Made by a program: the position numbers and the translations under genes. Shown here piece by piece: positions 9,780 to 22,264 of a stretch of DNA of 42,406 nucleotides. The notes under the pieces are model-generated. The model was not told where the DNA came from. It ran no database searches and worked only from the letters and a program-made list of their open reading frames with translations. Position 1 is the first letter of the stretch. Every line of letters begins with the position of its first letter. Source of the stretch: Gammaproteobacteria bacterium (lineage in GTDB: Bacteria > Pseudomonadota > Gammaproteobacteria > Steroidobacterales > PWYM01); assembly GCA_003567855.1 (NCBI GenBank), contig PWYM01000266.1:1-42406 (forward strand). The letters are read 5' to 3'.

Positions 9780-9921
9780 GGGGTCGGACCGAAGTCCGCC
9801 CGGGGGTCGGACCGGCGTAGGGCCGCTCAAGGCTCGAATCGCCAATGGTGGCGGGCAAATAGCGGGGTCGGACCACGCCTCAATCGCCGGTCCGACCCCG
9901 GTTTGAAGCGCGGTCCGACCC
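9780..9921. repeat. Cluster of GGGGTCGGACC repeats: three direct (9780-9790, 9803-9813, 9864-9874), two inverted (9889-9899, 9912-9921)
   Basis: Direct reading; copies 3 and 4 form a perfect 11-bp stem with a 14-nt loop; the last inverted copy is GGTCCGACCC. Confidence 0.9.
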
Positions 9922-9941
9922 GCGGGCGGGGCGCGGCCGTG

Positions 9942-9950
9942 TGCTATCAT
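9942..9950 (+). promoter_or_regulatory. Candidate extended -10 promoter element of gyrA (TGC TATCAT)
   Basis: TG-N-TATCAT about 57 nt upstream of gyrA ATG; no convincing -35. Confidence 0.4.
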
Positions 9951-10006
9951 TACGGGCTTGTTCGGGCGCCCGGGACGGCGTCGCAAAGGGGAAGAACTAC
10001 ACCGAT

Positions 10007-12553
<2,547 letters not shown>

Positions 12554-12580
12554 CGCAGGCGTCTGCGCCGAACCACGCCG

Positions 12581-13660
12581 GTGAGCCGCGCCTGGAACTT
12601 CAGCGCCGGGCCCGGGATGCTCCCGACCCCGGTGCTTGAACGTGCCCGCGAAGAACTCGTCGACTGGCAGGGCAGCGGCATGTCGGTCATGGAGGTCAGC
12701 CACCGCGGGCGGCCGTTCGTCGAGACCGCCGAGCGCGCCGAGGCCGATCTGCGCACGCTGCTGCGCATCCCCGACGACTACCGGGTGCTGTTCCTGCAGG
12801 GCGGGGCCACGCTGCAGTTTTCGATGGTTCCGATGAACCTCGCACCGCCGGGCGCGCGCGTCGACTACGTCAATACCGGCAACTGGTCGGCAAAGGCCAT
12901 CGACGCGGCACGCCAGCGCCAGGACGTCAACGTCGCGGCCGACCCCGGCGCGCCGTACCGGACCATCCCCGAGCCTGTGCAATGGCACCTCAGTGACGAT
13001 GCTGCCTACGTGCACTACACGCCGAACGAGACCATCGACGGCGTCGAGTTTCACTACATTCCGGATACCGGCGACGTGCCGCTGGTCGCCGACATGTCGT
13101 CGACGCTGCTGTCGCGCCAGCTGCCGGTCCAGCGCTTCGGGCTGATCTATGCCGGAGCGCAGAAGAACATCGGCCCGGCAGGGCTCACGCTCGTCATCGT
13201 GCGCGACGACCTGCTCTCGCGGGCGCCGTCGGACTTGCCCGCGCCGCTGAGCTACCGGGCACACGCCGATGCCGGCTCGATGCTGAACACACCGCCGACG
13301 TTCGCGTGGTACCTCGCCGGCCTCGTTTTCCGGTGGATCCTCGACGAGGGTGGGCTCGCGGCGATGGCCAACCGCAATTACCGCAAGGCCGCCAGACTGT
13401 ACAACGCAATCGACCGCTCCGCGTTCTACTCGAATCCCATAGACGAGAACTGCCGGTCCTGGATGAACGTCCCGTTCACGCTCGCCGATCCGGCACTGGA
13501 CGATGTGTTCCTCGCCGAGGCCGATGGCGCCGATCTGAGACATCTCAAGGGACACCGGTCGGTCGGCGGCATGCGCGCGAGCCTCTACAATGCGATGCCC
13601 GAGGCCGGCGTCGAGGCGCTGGTCGAGTTCATGGCCGAGTTCGAGCGCCGTCACGGCTGA
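12581..13660 (+). CDS. serC: Phosphoserine aminotransferase
   Basis: GTG start; RAWNFSAGPGMLPTPVLERAREELVDWQGSGMSVMEVSHRG; GLIYAGAQKNIGPAGLT. Confidence 0.96.
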   Translation: MSRAWNFSAGPGMLPTPVLERAREELVDWQGSGMSVMEVSHRGRPFVETAERAEADLRTLLRIPDDYRVLFLQGGATLQFSMVPMNLAPPGARVDYVNTGNWSAKAIDAARQRQDVNVAADPGAPYRTIPEPVQWHLSDDAAYVHYTPNETIDGVEFHYIPDTGDVPLVADMSSTLLSRQLPVQRFGLIYAGAQKNIGPAGLTLVIVRDDLLSRAPSDLPAPLSYRAHADAGSMLNTPPTFAWYLAGLVFRWILDEGGLAAMANRNYRKAARLYNAIDRSAFYSNPIDENCRSWMNVPFTLADPALDDVFLAEADGADLRHLKGHRSVGGMRASLYNAMPEAGVEALVEFMAEFERRHG

Positions 13661-13690
13661 GCGCACCGATCGACCCGCCGGAGGCCCAAG

Positions 13691-14797
13691 TTGAACGACG
13701 AATCCGAATCGCAGACCCCGCTGGACGAGCTGCGCGAGCGCATCAACGGCATCGATGCGCAGATCCAGGTGCTGATCAACGAGCGCGCCCGTATCGCCCA
13801 GCAGGTCGGGCAGAGCAAGGCCGGCGGCGACGCGCGCACCGTCGACTTCTATCGCCCCGAGCGCGAAGCCCAGGTTCTGCGCACGGTGCTCGAACGCAAT
13901 GACGGGCCGCTGGCCGACGACGAGATGGTGCGGCTCTTCCGCGAGATCATGTCTGCATGCCTCGCGCAGCAGGAACCCCTGAAGATCGCGTTCCTGGGCC
14001 CCGAGGGCACGTTCACCCAGCAGGCGGTGCTCAAGCACTTCGGCCACTCGGTCCGCTCGCTGCCGATGGCCTCCATCGACGAGGTGTTCCACGAGGTCGA
14101 GGCCGGTGTCGCCGACTTCGGCATCGTGCCGGTCGAGAACTCCACCGAGGGTACGGTCAACAATACGCTCGACATGTTCCTGACCTCGCCGCTGAACATC
14201 TGCGGCGAGGTGGAGCTGCGGATTCGACAGCACCTGATGGGCCGGATGCGCGACCTGCGCGAGGTGCGGCGCATCTGCTCGCACCAGCAGTCGCTCGCGC
14301 AGTGCCGCGGCTGGCTTGCCGAGCACCTGCCCGATGTGGAGCGCGTCGCGGTCACGAGCAACGCCGAGGCCGCGCGCCGCGCCCGCGACGAGGACGGCAC
14401 CGCGGCGATCGCCGGCGAGGCCGCCGCGCAGGTCTACGGGCTGCACATGCTGGTGTCCGATATCGAGGACCAGAGCGACAACACGACCCGTTTCCTGATC
14501 GTCGGTCGCAAGCTGTTCCCGGCCAGCGGCGATGACAAGACCTCGCTGCTGCTGTCCACGGCCGGCACCGAGGGGCCGGGCGTGCTCTACCAGCTGCTCG
14601 AGCCGCTGGCCGCGGCCGGCGTCAGCATGTCGCGCATCGAGTCGCGGCCGTCGCGCCGGCGCAAGTGGGACTACGTATTTTTCGTCGATATAGAAGGCCA
14701 CGCCGAGGACCCGCCCGTGGCCGGGGCACTGGCCCGGATCCGGGCCAATGCGACGCTCTTTCGCGTGCTCGGTTCCTACCCGCGCGCCGTGCTCTAG
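13691..14797 (+). CDS. pheA: Chorismate mutase/prephenate dehydratase (P-protein)
   Basis: TTG start; N-terminal chorismate mutase helix, then IAFLGPEGTFTQQAVLKHFG, VPVENSTEGTVNNTLD, ACT-domain ESRPSRRRKWDYVFFVDIEGH. Confidence 0.96.
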   Translation: MNDESESQTPLDELRERINGIDAQIQVLINERARIAQQVGQSKAGGDARTVDFYRPEREAQVLRTVLERNDGPLADDEMVRLFREIMSACLAQQEPLKIAFLGPEGTFTQQAVLKHFGHSVRSLPMASIDEVFHEVEAGVADFGIVPVENSTEGTVNNTLDMFLTSPLNICGEVELRIRQHLMGRMRDLREVRRICSHQQSLAQCRGWLAEHLPDVERVAVTSNAEAARRARDEDGTAAIAGEAAAQVYGLHMLVSDIEDQSDNTTRFLIVGRKLFPASGDDKTSLLLSTAGTEGPGVLYQLLEPLAAAGVSMSRIESRPSRRRKWDYVFFVDIEGHAEDPPVAGALARIRANATLFRVLGSYPRAVL

Positions 14798-14893
14798 ACT
14801 GCAGAAAAGTCTCCTGTTTACGGTAACTTGAGCTATCATGCGTCCCCCGCCGGCGGCCCTCCCGGGCACGGCCGGAGCAGCAGAGGAGGGGAC

Positions 14894-16018
14894 ATGAGCC
14901 TGGACCCGGCGCAACTCGCAGCCCCCGGCGTGCGGGGCATTCAGCCCTATCAGCCCGGCAAGCCCACCAGTGAACTCGAGCGCGAGCTCGGTCTCACCGG
15001 CACCGTGAAGCTGGCCTCCAACGAGTCGCCACTCGGCCCGCCCGAGTCGGCGCTCGCCGCGCTGCGCGACGCTGCAGGCGAGCTCGCACGCTACCCGGAC
15101 GGCAATGCCTACGCGCTGCGGCGCCGGCTGGCGGCATCGCTCGACGTCGCACCCGAGCAGATCACGCTCGGCAACGGCTCGAACGACGTGCTCGTGCTGC
15201 TCGCCGAGGCGTTCCTGCAACCGGGGCTTTCGGCGGTGTATTCGCGCTACTCGTTCGCGGTGTATGCGCTCGCGGTGCAGGCCACCGGCGCCACCGCCCA
15301 CGTCGCCGACGCGCTGCCACCCGATCACCCGGAGCAGCCGCTCGGCCACGACCTCGACGCGCTCGCCGACGCGCTCGCCGCCGATACCCGGCTCGTCTAT
15401 ATCGCCAACCCGAACAACCCCACCGGCACCTGGGTCGGCCCCGACGCGCTGCGCGCCTTCGTGCACCGCGTCCCGGAAACCACGCTGGTTGTCGTCGACG
15501 AGGCCTACTGCGAATACCTGCGCGGTCGCGACTACGCGAGCGCGCTGCCGTGGCTTGCCGAGTGCCCGAACGTGGTCGTCACGCGCACGTTCTCGAAGGC
15601 CTGGGGGCTCGCCGGCCTGCGGGTCGGCTATGCGGTATCCAGCCCGGAAATCGCCGATGTGTTGAACCGCATCCGCCAGCCATTCAACGTCAACGCGGCG
15701 GCCCAGGCCGCGGCCGAGGCCGTGCTCGACGATGCCGATTACCTGGAGCGTGCGCTCGCGATCAACGCCGAGGGCATGGCGGCGCTGCGCGCCACTGCGG
15801 CGGATCTCGGACTGCGGGTCGGGCCCGACGGCGGCAATTTCCTGCTTGTGGACTTCGGCCGCGATGCCGCACCGATCTACCAGGGGCTGCTCGAGCAGGG
15901 CGTGATCGTGCGTCCGGTCGCCGGCTACGGACTGCCCGGTTACCTGCGCATCAGCATCGGTACACCCGCCGAGATGGCGCGGCTCGATACCGCGCTTCGG
16001 AAGGTCGTCGGTGGCTGA
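14894..16018 (+). CDS. hisC: Histidinol-phosphate aminotransferase
   Basis: IQPYQPGKPTSELERELGLTGTVKLASNESPLGPP...ANPNNPTGTW...RTFSKAWGLAGLRVGYAV; GAGGAGG SD upstream of ATG at 14894. Confidence 0.94.
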   Translation: MSLDPAQLAAPGVRGIQPYQPGKPTSELERELGLTGTVKLASNESPLGPPESALAALRDAAGELARYPDGNAYALRRRLAASLDVAPEQITLGNGSNDVLVLLAEAFLQPGLSAVYSRYSFAVYALAVQATGATAHVADALPPDHPEQPLGHDLDALADALAADTRLVYIANPNNPTGTWVGPDALRAFVHRVPETTLVVVDEAYCEYLRGRDYASALPWLAECPNVVVTRTFSKAWGLAGLRVGYAVSSPEIADVLNRIRQPFNVNAAAQAAAEAVLDDADYLERALAINAEGMAALRATAADLGLRVGPDGGNFLLVDFGRDAAPIYQGLLEQGVIVRPVAGYGLPGYLRISIGTPAEMARLDTALRKVVGG

Positions 16019-17327
16019 GGCGGCAAAGCAGTCATGGGTCGCACGCGCCGGCACCGGCTTTGGCGGACAGCTGCGCGTGCCCGGCGACAAGTCGATCTCG
16101 CATCGCGGGCTGCTGCTGGGCGCGATCGCCGAGGGCACGACGCGCATCGACGGCTTTCTGCGCAGCGAGGACTGTCTCGCGACGCTGGCCGCGCTGCGCG
16201 CGCTCGGCGTGACGGTTGACGACGAAGGCGACCACGTCAGCGTGCACGGCGTGGGTCTGCGCGGCCTGTCGGCACCCGCCGCGCCGCTGGACCTGGGGAA
16301 TTCCGGTACCGCGATCCGACTGCTTGCCGGGCTGCTCGCCGGCCAGTCGTTCGACACCGCGCTGACCGGGGATGCGTCGCTGTGCCGGCGCCCGATGGGC
16401 CGTATTGCCGACCCCCTCGGACAGATGGGCGCGCGCGTCGACACCACCGACGGCTGTCCGCCGTTGACGGTGCACGGTGGTCGCGCGCTGGCCGGCATCG
16501 ACTACCGGCTGCCGGTGGCCAGCGCGCAGGTGAAGTCGGCGCTGCTGCTGGCGGCCCTGTACGCCGACGGGGACACGCAAATCCGCGGGTCGGGGGCCTC
16601 CCGGGACCACACCGAGCGCATGCTGCTGTCGATGGGGGCGGCGCTGGATCTGGAAGAAGACTGCATCACGCTGCACCCGGGCCGGCGGCTCGAGGCGATG
16701 GATCTGCAGGTCCCGGGTGACCTGTCATCGGCGGCCTTTTTCCTGCTCGGTGCCGCGCTCGCCGCCGACGCACCGCTGGTCATCGAGAGCGTGGGCATCA
16801 ACCCGACCCGGCTCGGCATCCTCGGCATCCTCGAGCTGATGGGCGCGCGCGTCGAGGTCAGCAACCACCGGATGGAAGGTCGAGAGCCGGTGGCCGACCT
16901 GTTGCTGGCCCGCTCGGCACTGCGCGGCGCCGAGATTCCGCCGTCGGTGGTGCCGCTCGCGATCGACGAGTTCCCGGTGGTGTTCGTCGCCGCGGCGGTC
17001 GCCGATGGCGATACGCTGGTTACCGGCGCCGAAGAACTGCGCCATAAGGAGAGTGACCGCATCGCGACGATGGTCGCCGGCCTGCGCGCGCTCGGCGCCG
17101 ACATCGAGGAACGCCCGGATGGGGCATTGATCCACGGTGGAAAGCTGCACGGTGGCGAGATCGACAGCCACGGTGACCACCGCGTCGCGATGGCCTTCGC
17201 AATGGCGGCGCTGGTCGCCGACGGCCCGGTGCGGATCCGCGACACCGCCAACGTCGCGACCTCTTTTCCCGAGTTTCCGGGGCTCGCCGTGCAGGCGGGA
17301 TTGACACTGGAGGTGACCGAGTCGTGA
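16011..17327 (+). CDS. aroA: 3-phosphoshikimate 1-carboxyvinyltransferase (EPSP synthase)
   Basis: GTG start overlapping hisC end; LRVPGDKSISHRGLLLGAIAEGTT, LGNSGTAIRLLAGLLAG, DGDTLVTGAEELRHKESDR. Confidence 0.96.
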   Translation: MAEAAKQSWVARAGTGFGGQLRVPGDKSISHRGLLLGAIAEGTTRIDGFLRSEDCLATLAALRALGVTVDDEGDHVSVHGVGLRGLSAPAAPLDLGNSGTAIRLLAGLLAGQSFDTALTGDASLCRRPMGRIADPLGQMGARVDTTDGCPPLTVHGGRALAGIDYRLPVASAQVKSALLLAALYADGDTQIRGSGASRDHTERMLLSMGAALDLEEDCITLHPGRRLEAMDLQVPGDLSSAAFFLLGAALAADAPLVIESVGINPTRLGILGILELMGARVEVSNHRMEGREPVADLLLARSALRGAEIPPSVVPLAIDEFPVVFVAAAVADGDTLVTGAEELRHKESDRIATMVAGLRALGADIEERPDGALIHGGKLHGGEIDSHGDHRVAMAFAMAALVADGPVRIRDTANVATSFPEFPGLAVQAGLTLEVTES

Positions 17328-18031
17328 ACCGCGAGACTGCGCCCGCGGCCCCGGTGGTCGCGATCGATGGCCCCAGCGGGGCCGGCAAGGGTACGGTCAG
17401 CCGGCTGCTGGCCCGACGGTTGCGCTGGAACCTGCTCGACAGCGGCGCGCTGTACCGGGTGCTCGCGCTGGCCGCGCTGGACCGGCGCCTGTCGCTAGAG
17501 GACGAGACCGCGGTCGCCGAACTCGCCGGCGTTCTCGACGTGGTCTTCGTCAGCGACGAGGCGGGCGCCGAGCGTATCGAGCTCGACGGCAAGGTCGTCA
17601 CCGACCGGGTCCGCACCGAACGCGCCGGCGATTCGGCGTCGCGCGTGGCGCGCTATCCTGCCGTGCGCGAGGCGCTGGTGCGCCTGCAGCGCGACTTTGC
17701 CCGACCGCCCGGGCTGGTCGCCGACGGGCGCGACATGGGCACGCTGATCTTCCCCGACGCCCTGCTGAAGGTGTTCCTGACCGCGAGCCCCGAAGAGCGC
17801 GCTCGGAGGCGTCATAAGCAGTTGAAAGAAAAGGGGATTGATGTTAGCCTTCCGGCCCTTTCCCGGGATATCGCCGAACGCGATTCCCGCGATGCCCAGC
17901 GTGCCGTCGCGCCGCTGGTCCCCGCGGACGACGCCAAGGTGCTGGATTCCACGGAAATGAGCATCCCGCAGGTGGTCGATCACATCGTGATCTGGCTGTC
18001 TGAACGGATGGACGTGCCACCGGTCGGCTGA
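17324..18031 (+). CDS. cmk: Cytidylate kinase
   Basis: GTG start overlapping aroA stop (GTGA); [50 protein letters not shown]. Confidence 0.96.
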   Translation: MNRETAPAAPVVAIDGPSGAGKGTVSRLLARRLRWNLLDSGALYRVLALAALDRRLSLEDETAVAELAGVLDVVFVSDEAGAERIELDGKVVTDRVRTERAGDSASRVARYPAVREALVRLQRDFARPPGLVADGRDMGTLIFPDALLKVFLTASPEERARRRHKQLKEKGIDVSLPALSRDIAERDSRDAQRAVAPLVPADDAKVLDSTEMSIPQVVDHIVIWLSERMDVPPVG

Positions 18032-18174
18032 CCGGCGCCCCGTGTGGGGCCCGGCTGCCGTGGTGGCGTACTTGTGAACCGCGCATCGACAGGACGTCGG
18101 TGCTTTCTGCAACTCCCGTCGTCGAAGGATTGACGCACGGTCAACCGGACCGCCTGCGGGCGGAAATGAAACAC

Positions 18175-19857
18175 ATGTCTGAAAGTTTTGCTCAACTCTT
18201 CGAGGAAAGCCTGGCGAGTCAACAGATTCGTCCCGGCGCCATCCTTACCGGCACCGTAATCGCGGTGAACGACGACGTGGTCATCGTCAACGCCGGACTC
18301 AAGTCCGAGGCGGTGATTCCCGTCAACCAGTTCAAGAACGAACAGGGCGAGTTGGAAGTCGAAGTCGGCGACGAGGTCGAGGTTGCACTCGACGCAGTCG
18401 AGGACGGCTCCGGCGAAACCCGCCTGTCGCGCGAGAAGGCCAAGCGCGCACGCACCTGGGCGGTGCTTGAAAAGGCGTTCGAGAACGACGAAGTCGTCAA
18501 CGGCATGATCAACGGCCGCGTCAAGGGTGGCTTCACGGTCGAGATCGAAAACGTCCGCGCGTTTCTGCCCGGATCGCTCGTCGACGTGCGCCCGGTCCGC
18601 GACCCGACTTACCTCGAAGGCAAGCCGCTCGAATTCAAGGTCATCAAGCTCGATCCACGCCGCAACAACGTCGTGGTGTCGCGCCGTGCGGTGGTCGAAG
18701 AGGAATACAGCGCCGAACGTGAGCAGCTCCTCGAGAAGCTGCAGGAAGGCGTCATCCTCAAGGGTATCGTCAAGAACCTCACCGACTACGGCGCATTCGT
18801 CGATCTCGGCGGTATCGACGGCCTGCTTCACATCACCGACATGGCGTGGAAGCGCGTCAAGCACCCGTCAGAGGTCGTCAACGTCGGCGACGAGATCGAG
18901 GTCAAGGTGCTGAAGTTCGACCGCGAGCGCACCCGTGTATCGCTGGGCATCAAGCAGCTCGGCTCGGATCCGTGGGAAGATCTGGCGCGGCGCTACCCCG
19001 CCAACACCCGGATCTTCGGCAAGGTCACTAATATCGCCGACTACGGCTGTTTCGTGGAGATCGAAGAGGGTGTAGAGGGGCTCGTGCACGTCTCGGAGAT
19101 GGACTGGACGAACAAGAACGTCAACCCCTACAAGGTGGTCCAGATCGGCGACGAGGTCGAGGTCATGGTGCTCGACATCGACGAGGAGCGCCGCCGCATC
19201 TCGCTCGGTATCAAGCAGTGTCAGGCCAACCCGTGGGCGGAGTTCTCGTCGAACTTCAACAAGAACGATCGCGTGCGCGGCCAGATCAAGTCGATCACCG
19301 ACTTCGGCATCTTCATCGGCCTGGACGGCGGTATAGACGGCCTGGTGCATCTCTCCGACATCTCCTGGGATCTGCCCGGCGAGGAAGCCGTGCGCAACTA
19401 CCAGAAGGGTGAGGACGTCGAGGCCGTGGTGCTGTCGATCGATCCGGAGCGTGAGCGCATCTCGCTTGGCATCAAGCAGCTCGACAAGGACCCGATGTCG
19501 TCCTTCATGGCCGACTTCCCGAAGGGGACGATCCTCAACGGGACCGTGGCCGAGGTCGACGCCAAGGGTGCGATCATCGACCTGCCCGGCGGGCAGCAGG
19601 GCCACCTGCGTGCGTCGGAGCTTGCGCGTGACCGGGTCGAGGACGCACGCACGATGCTCAAGGTCGGCGACGAGGTCGAGGCCAAGTTCATTGGTATGGA
19701 CCGCAAGACGCGAATGATTTCGCTGTCGATCAAGGCCAAGGACATGCACGAGGAAGCCGAGGCCATGCAGAGTTACCAGAGCGAAAGCGGTGCTTCGAGC
19801 AGCGGTACCAGCCTCGGTGACCTGCTGCGCGAGCAGATCAAGCGCGACGGCGACTGA
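18175..19857 (+). CDS. rpsA: 30S ribosomal protein S1
   Basis: [46 protein letters not shown]; six S1 repeats. Confidence 0.97.
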   Translation: MSESFAQLFEESLASQQIRPGAILTGTVIAVNDDVVIVNAGLKSEAVIPVNQFKNEQGELEVEVGDEVEVALDAVEDGSGETRLSREKAKRARTWAVLEKAFENDEVVNGMINGRVKGGFTVEIENVRAFLPGSLVDVRPVRDPTYLEGKPLEFKVIKLDPRRNNVVVSRRAVVEEEYSAEREQLLEKLQEGVILKGIVKNLTDYGAFVDLGGIDGLLHITDMAWKRVKHPSEVVNVGDEIEVKVLKFDRERTRVSLGIKQLGSDPWEDLARRYPANTRIFGKVTNIADYGCFVEIEEGVEGLVHVSEMDWTNKNVNPYKVVQIGDEVEVMVLDIDEERRRISLGIKQCQANPWAEFSSNFNKNDRVRGQIKSITDFGIFIGLDGGIDGLVHLSDISWDLPGEEAVRNYQKGEDVEAVVLSIDPERERISLGIKQLDKDPMSSFMADFPKGTILNGTVAEVDAKGAIIDLPGGQQGHLRASELARDRVEDARTMLKVGDEVEAKFIGMDRKTRMISLSIKAKDMHEEAEAMQSYQSESGASSSGTSLGDLLREQIKRDGD

Positions 19858-19885
19858 CCGACGACGAGCGATAATGACAAGAGAG

Positions 19886-19914
19886 CGCCCGCGGCAACAG
19901 GGGAGCCGCGGGCG
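19886..19914 (+). other. Hairpin in rpsA-ihfB intergenic region (CGCCCGCGG/CCGCGGGCG)
   Basis: Perfect 9-bp stem, 11-nt loop, no T tract. Confidence 0.8.
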
Positions 19915-19937
19915 TATCTCCAGACAGGATCGGGGCG

Positions 19938-20240
19938 ATGACAAAATCCGAACTCATCGAGCTCATTTCACGCAAGCAGAAGCACTTGCGGCCGAAAGAC
20001 GTAGAGCTGGCCGTCAAGCACCTGCTGGAGCTGATGAGCGATGCGCTGGCCAACGGTGAGCGTATAGAGATCCGCGGGTTCGGGAGTTTCTCGCTCCACT
20101 TCCGCCCGCCGCGGATGGGCCGCAATCCCAAGACCGGCGAGGCGGTCGCACTGTCGGGCAAGTACGTGCCCCACTTCAAGCCGGGCAAGGATCTGCGCGA
20201 GCGGGTCAACGCCGGGCGCGACATCCCCATCAAGCACTGA
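19938..20240 (+). CDS. ihfB: Integration host factor subunit beta
   Basis: [70 protein letters not shown]. Confidence 0.96.
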   Translation: MTKSELIELISRKQKHLRPKDVELAVKHLLELMSDALANGERIEIRGFGSFSLHFRPPRMGRNPKTGEAVALSGKYVPHFKPGKDLRERVNAGRDIPIKH

Positions 20241-20250
20241 TTCCGGGCGC

Positions 20251-20287
20251 TGGCCCGACGCCGCGCCGCAGGCGTGGCGTCGGGCCA
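20251..20287 (+). terminator. Very strong hairpin after ihfB (possible terminator without a T tract)
   Basis: TGGCCCGACGCC/GGCGTCGGGCCA 12-bp perfect stem continuing through a G.U pair and CGCC/GGCG to a GCA loop (17 pairs in total). Confidence 0.6.
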
Positions 20288-20309
20288 CGGCCGTTCGGCC
20301 GCGCCTTGC

Positions 20310-20315
20310 TACAAT
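20310..20315 (+). promoter_or_regulatory. Candidate -10 of lapA promoter (TACAAT)
   Basis: TTGCTACAAT immediately downstream of the hairpins; weak -35. Confidence 0.35.
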
Positions 20316-20354
20316 CGGGGCATCACAGACCCGCGAACCGGCGGCGAGGCCTCC

Positions 20355-20654
20355 ATGCTGCGTACCCTGGTCACTTTCGTGCTGCTGGCGTTGGCCACGC
20401 TGGTGGCGGTCGTGTTTGCGGTGCAGAACCCCGGCCGTATGACGCTCGAACTGGCCGTGGTGCGCCTCGATGAGGTGCGCATCCCGGTCGCGTTCGTCGT
20501 GACCTTCGCGCTGGGCTGGCTGTTCGGCCTCGCGTGCTGCGCAGTGGCGCTGGCACGTCATGGCCGCGAACGACTGCGGCTGCGACGCGAACTCGAGGGC
20601 GCCGAGCGGCAGGTGCGCGGCCTGCGCAGCCTCGCCGACAACGATGCTCACTGA
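20355..20654 (+). CDS. lapA: Lipopolysaccharide assembly protein LapA (DUF1049)
   Basis: MLRTLVTFVLLALATLVAVVFAVQNPGRMTLELAV...; two TM helices; followed by lapB. Confidence 0.88.
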   Translation: MLRTLVTFVLLALATLVAVVFAVQNPGRMTLELAVVRLDEVRIPVAFVVTFALGWLFGLACCAVALARHGRERLRLRRELEGAERQVRGLRSLADNDAH

Positions 20655-21861
20655 ATCCACCCTCCTGCTGTTCGGCCTGTTCATGGTCGCCGCGGCGTCG
20701 GGATGGGCGTTCGCGCGCTACCTCGATCGCACCGTGCGAGGGGGCGGAGAGCCGGAGCCGCCACCCAGCCAGGGCTACATGCGCGGCCTCAACCTGCTGC
20801 TCAACCAGCAGACCGACAAGGCGCTGGACATGTTCGTGCGCATGGTGGCGCGCGATGACGAGGCGCTGGATACGCACTTCGCACTGGGCAGCGTGTTCCG
20901 CCGCCGGGGGGAGGTCGACCGCGCGATCCGTATCCACCAGAACATTCTCGCGCGCGACGATCTCACCGACTCGCAGCGCGATGCGGCACTGTTCGAACTC
21001 GCCGAAGACTACCTGAAGGCCGGGCTGCTCGACCGCGCCGAGGGACTGTTTCGCCAGGTTGCCGAGAGTGCCGACGATCCGGAGCCGGCACTGCGCAGCC
21101 TGATTTCGATCCACGAGACACTCAGCGACTGGCAGCGTGCCTACGACGCCCGCGAAGAGCTGCAGGCGGTGACCGGCGAAAGCCAGCACGTGGAACTCAG
21201 CCACTACCTGTGCGAACTCGCCGAGCGTGCGCGCGCGGAAGGCGATCGCAAGGGTGCGCGCGAGCTGCTCAAGCGCTCGCGCAAGGGACGGCGCAAGATC
21301 ATGCGGGGTGCGCTGATTCGCGCGCGACTGGCCGAGGAGGACGGCGACACCGCCACGGCGTGGCGGCTGCTCGAGCGGGTGGTGCGAAGCGACACCGTGC
21401 TGTTGCCGGAGATCTTCCCGGCGCTGGTGCGGGTGGCCGAGGCGCGCAACCACACCGCGCGGCTCGAACGGATGCTTCGTGAACTCGCCGACGCCGATGT
21501 GCGCGTGCGCCATCGGCTGGCCTACACAGGGATCGTCTCCGATACCCTCGAGCCGCCCGTGGTCGCCGAGGCGGTGGAGGCCTTCATCCTCAGCGACCCG
21601 ACGCTCCGGCGGCTGGTCGATGGCGACGCGCTCAAAGACAGCGACCCGGAGCGCAGGCGCGCGGCGCTGACACGCATCGCCGACGGTCTCAGGCGCCTCG
21701 CACTCGAGACGCCGCGATACCGCTGCGAGTCATGCGGCTACACCACCCAGCAGCTCGTGTGGCAATGCCCAAGCTGCAAGTCCTGGGATACCGGCCGGCC
21801 GCTGACCGATTTCCCTTACGCGGCGCTGATCGCCCGCGGAGAACCCCGCCAGCAGCCCTGA
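20644..21861 (+). CDS. lapB: Lipopolysaccharide assembly protein LapB (TPR, C-terminal rubredoxin-like zinc motif)
   Basis: N-terminal TM, TPR region RGLNLLLNQQTDKALDMFVRMV, C-terminal YRCESCGYTTQQLVWQCPSCKSWDT. Confidence 0.94.
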   Translation: MLTESTLLLFGLFMVAAASGWAFARYLDRTVRGGGEPEPPPSQGYMRGLNLLLNQQTDKALDMFVRMVARDDEALDTHFALGSVFRRRGEVDRAIRIHQNILARDDLTDSQRDAALFELAEDYLKAGLLDRAEGLFRQVAESADDPEPALRSLISIHETLSDWQRAYDAREELQAVTGESQHVELSHYLCELAERARAEGDRKGARELLKRSRKGRRKIMRGALIRARLAEEDGDTATAWRLLERVVRSDTVLLPEIFPALVRVAEARNHTARLERMLRELADADVRVRHRLAYTGIVSDTLEPPVVAEAVEAFILSDPTLRRLVDGDALKDSDPERRRAALTRIADGLRRLALETPRYRCESCGYTTQQLVWQCPSCKSWDTGRPLTDFPYAALIARGEPRQQP

Positions 21862-21977
21862 CGGCACTGGTCGCGTTCCTCGTCGAACTGCGCAGTTACG
21901 CGCATCGGCCAGGCGCCGTGTGCGCGCTAGCGTGGTATGGCCGGCAACCGGCCGGCGATACCACCGGAGGAAAGATC

Positions 21978-22247
21978 ATGAAGCGCATCATCCACGGCAC
22001 GCTGGCGCTGCTTATCCTGCTCGTCGGTAGCGCGTTCGCTGACTTCAGCGTCAACGTCAACACCGCCGATGCCGACACGCTCGCGGCGGCCCTGAACGGG
22101 GTCGGTCCGGCCCGCGCGCAGGCCATCGTCGAACATCGCGAGCAGTACGGTCCTTTCGAGTCGATCGACGCGCTGCTCGAGGTCGCGGGCGTCGGCCCCG
22201 CCGTGCTCGAGGCCAACCGCGACAACATCCGGCTCGAAGACGAGTAG
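21978..22247 (+). CDS. ComEA-like helix-hairpin-helix protein, secreted
   Basis: Signal peptide MKRIIHGTLALLILLVGSAFA, then VNVNTADADTLAAALNGVGPARAQAIVEHREQYGPFESIDALLEVAGVGPAVLEANRDNIRL. Confidence 0.92.
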   Translation: MKRIIHGTLALLILLVGSAFADFSVNVNTADADTLAAALNGVGPARAQAIVEHREQYGPFESIDALLEVAGVGPAVLEANRDNIRLEDE

Positions 22248-22264
22248 CGGGCAACGCGCGCGGT

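Noticed and set aside
8237-9820. 527-aa plus-strand ORF opposite mtaD/ubiG
   Set aside because: Antisense shadow of confirmed mtaD and ubiG; no domain recognised.
18131-18160. TTGAC-GCACG-GTCAA inverted repeat upstream of rpsA
   Set aside because: Only 5-bp arms; could arise by chance and no clear promoter spacing.
18281-19740. Apparent repeated GGCGACGAGGTCGAG-type segments
   Set aside because: These are the repeated S1 RNA-binding domains of rpsA, not a DNA repeat array.
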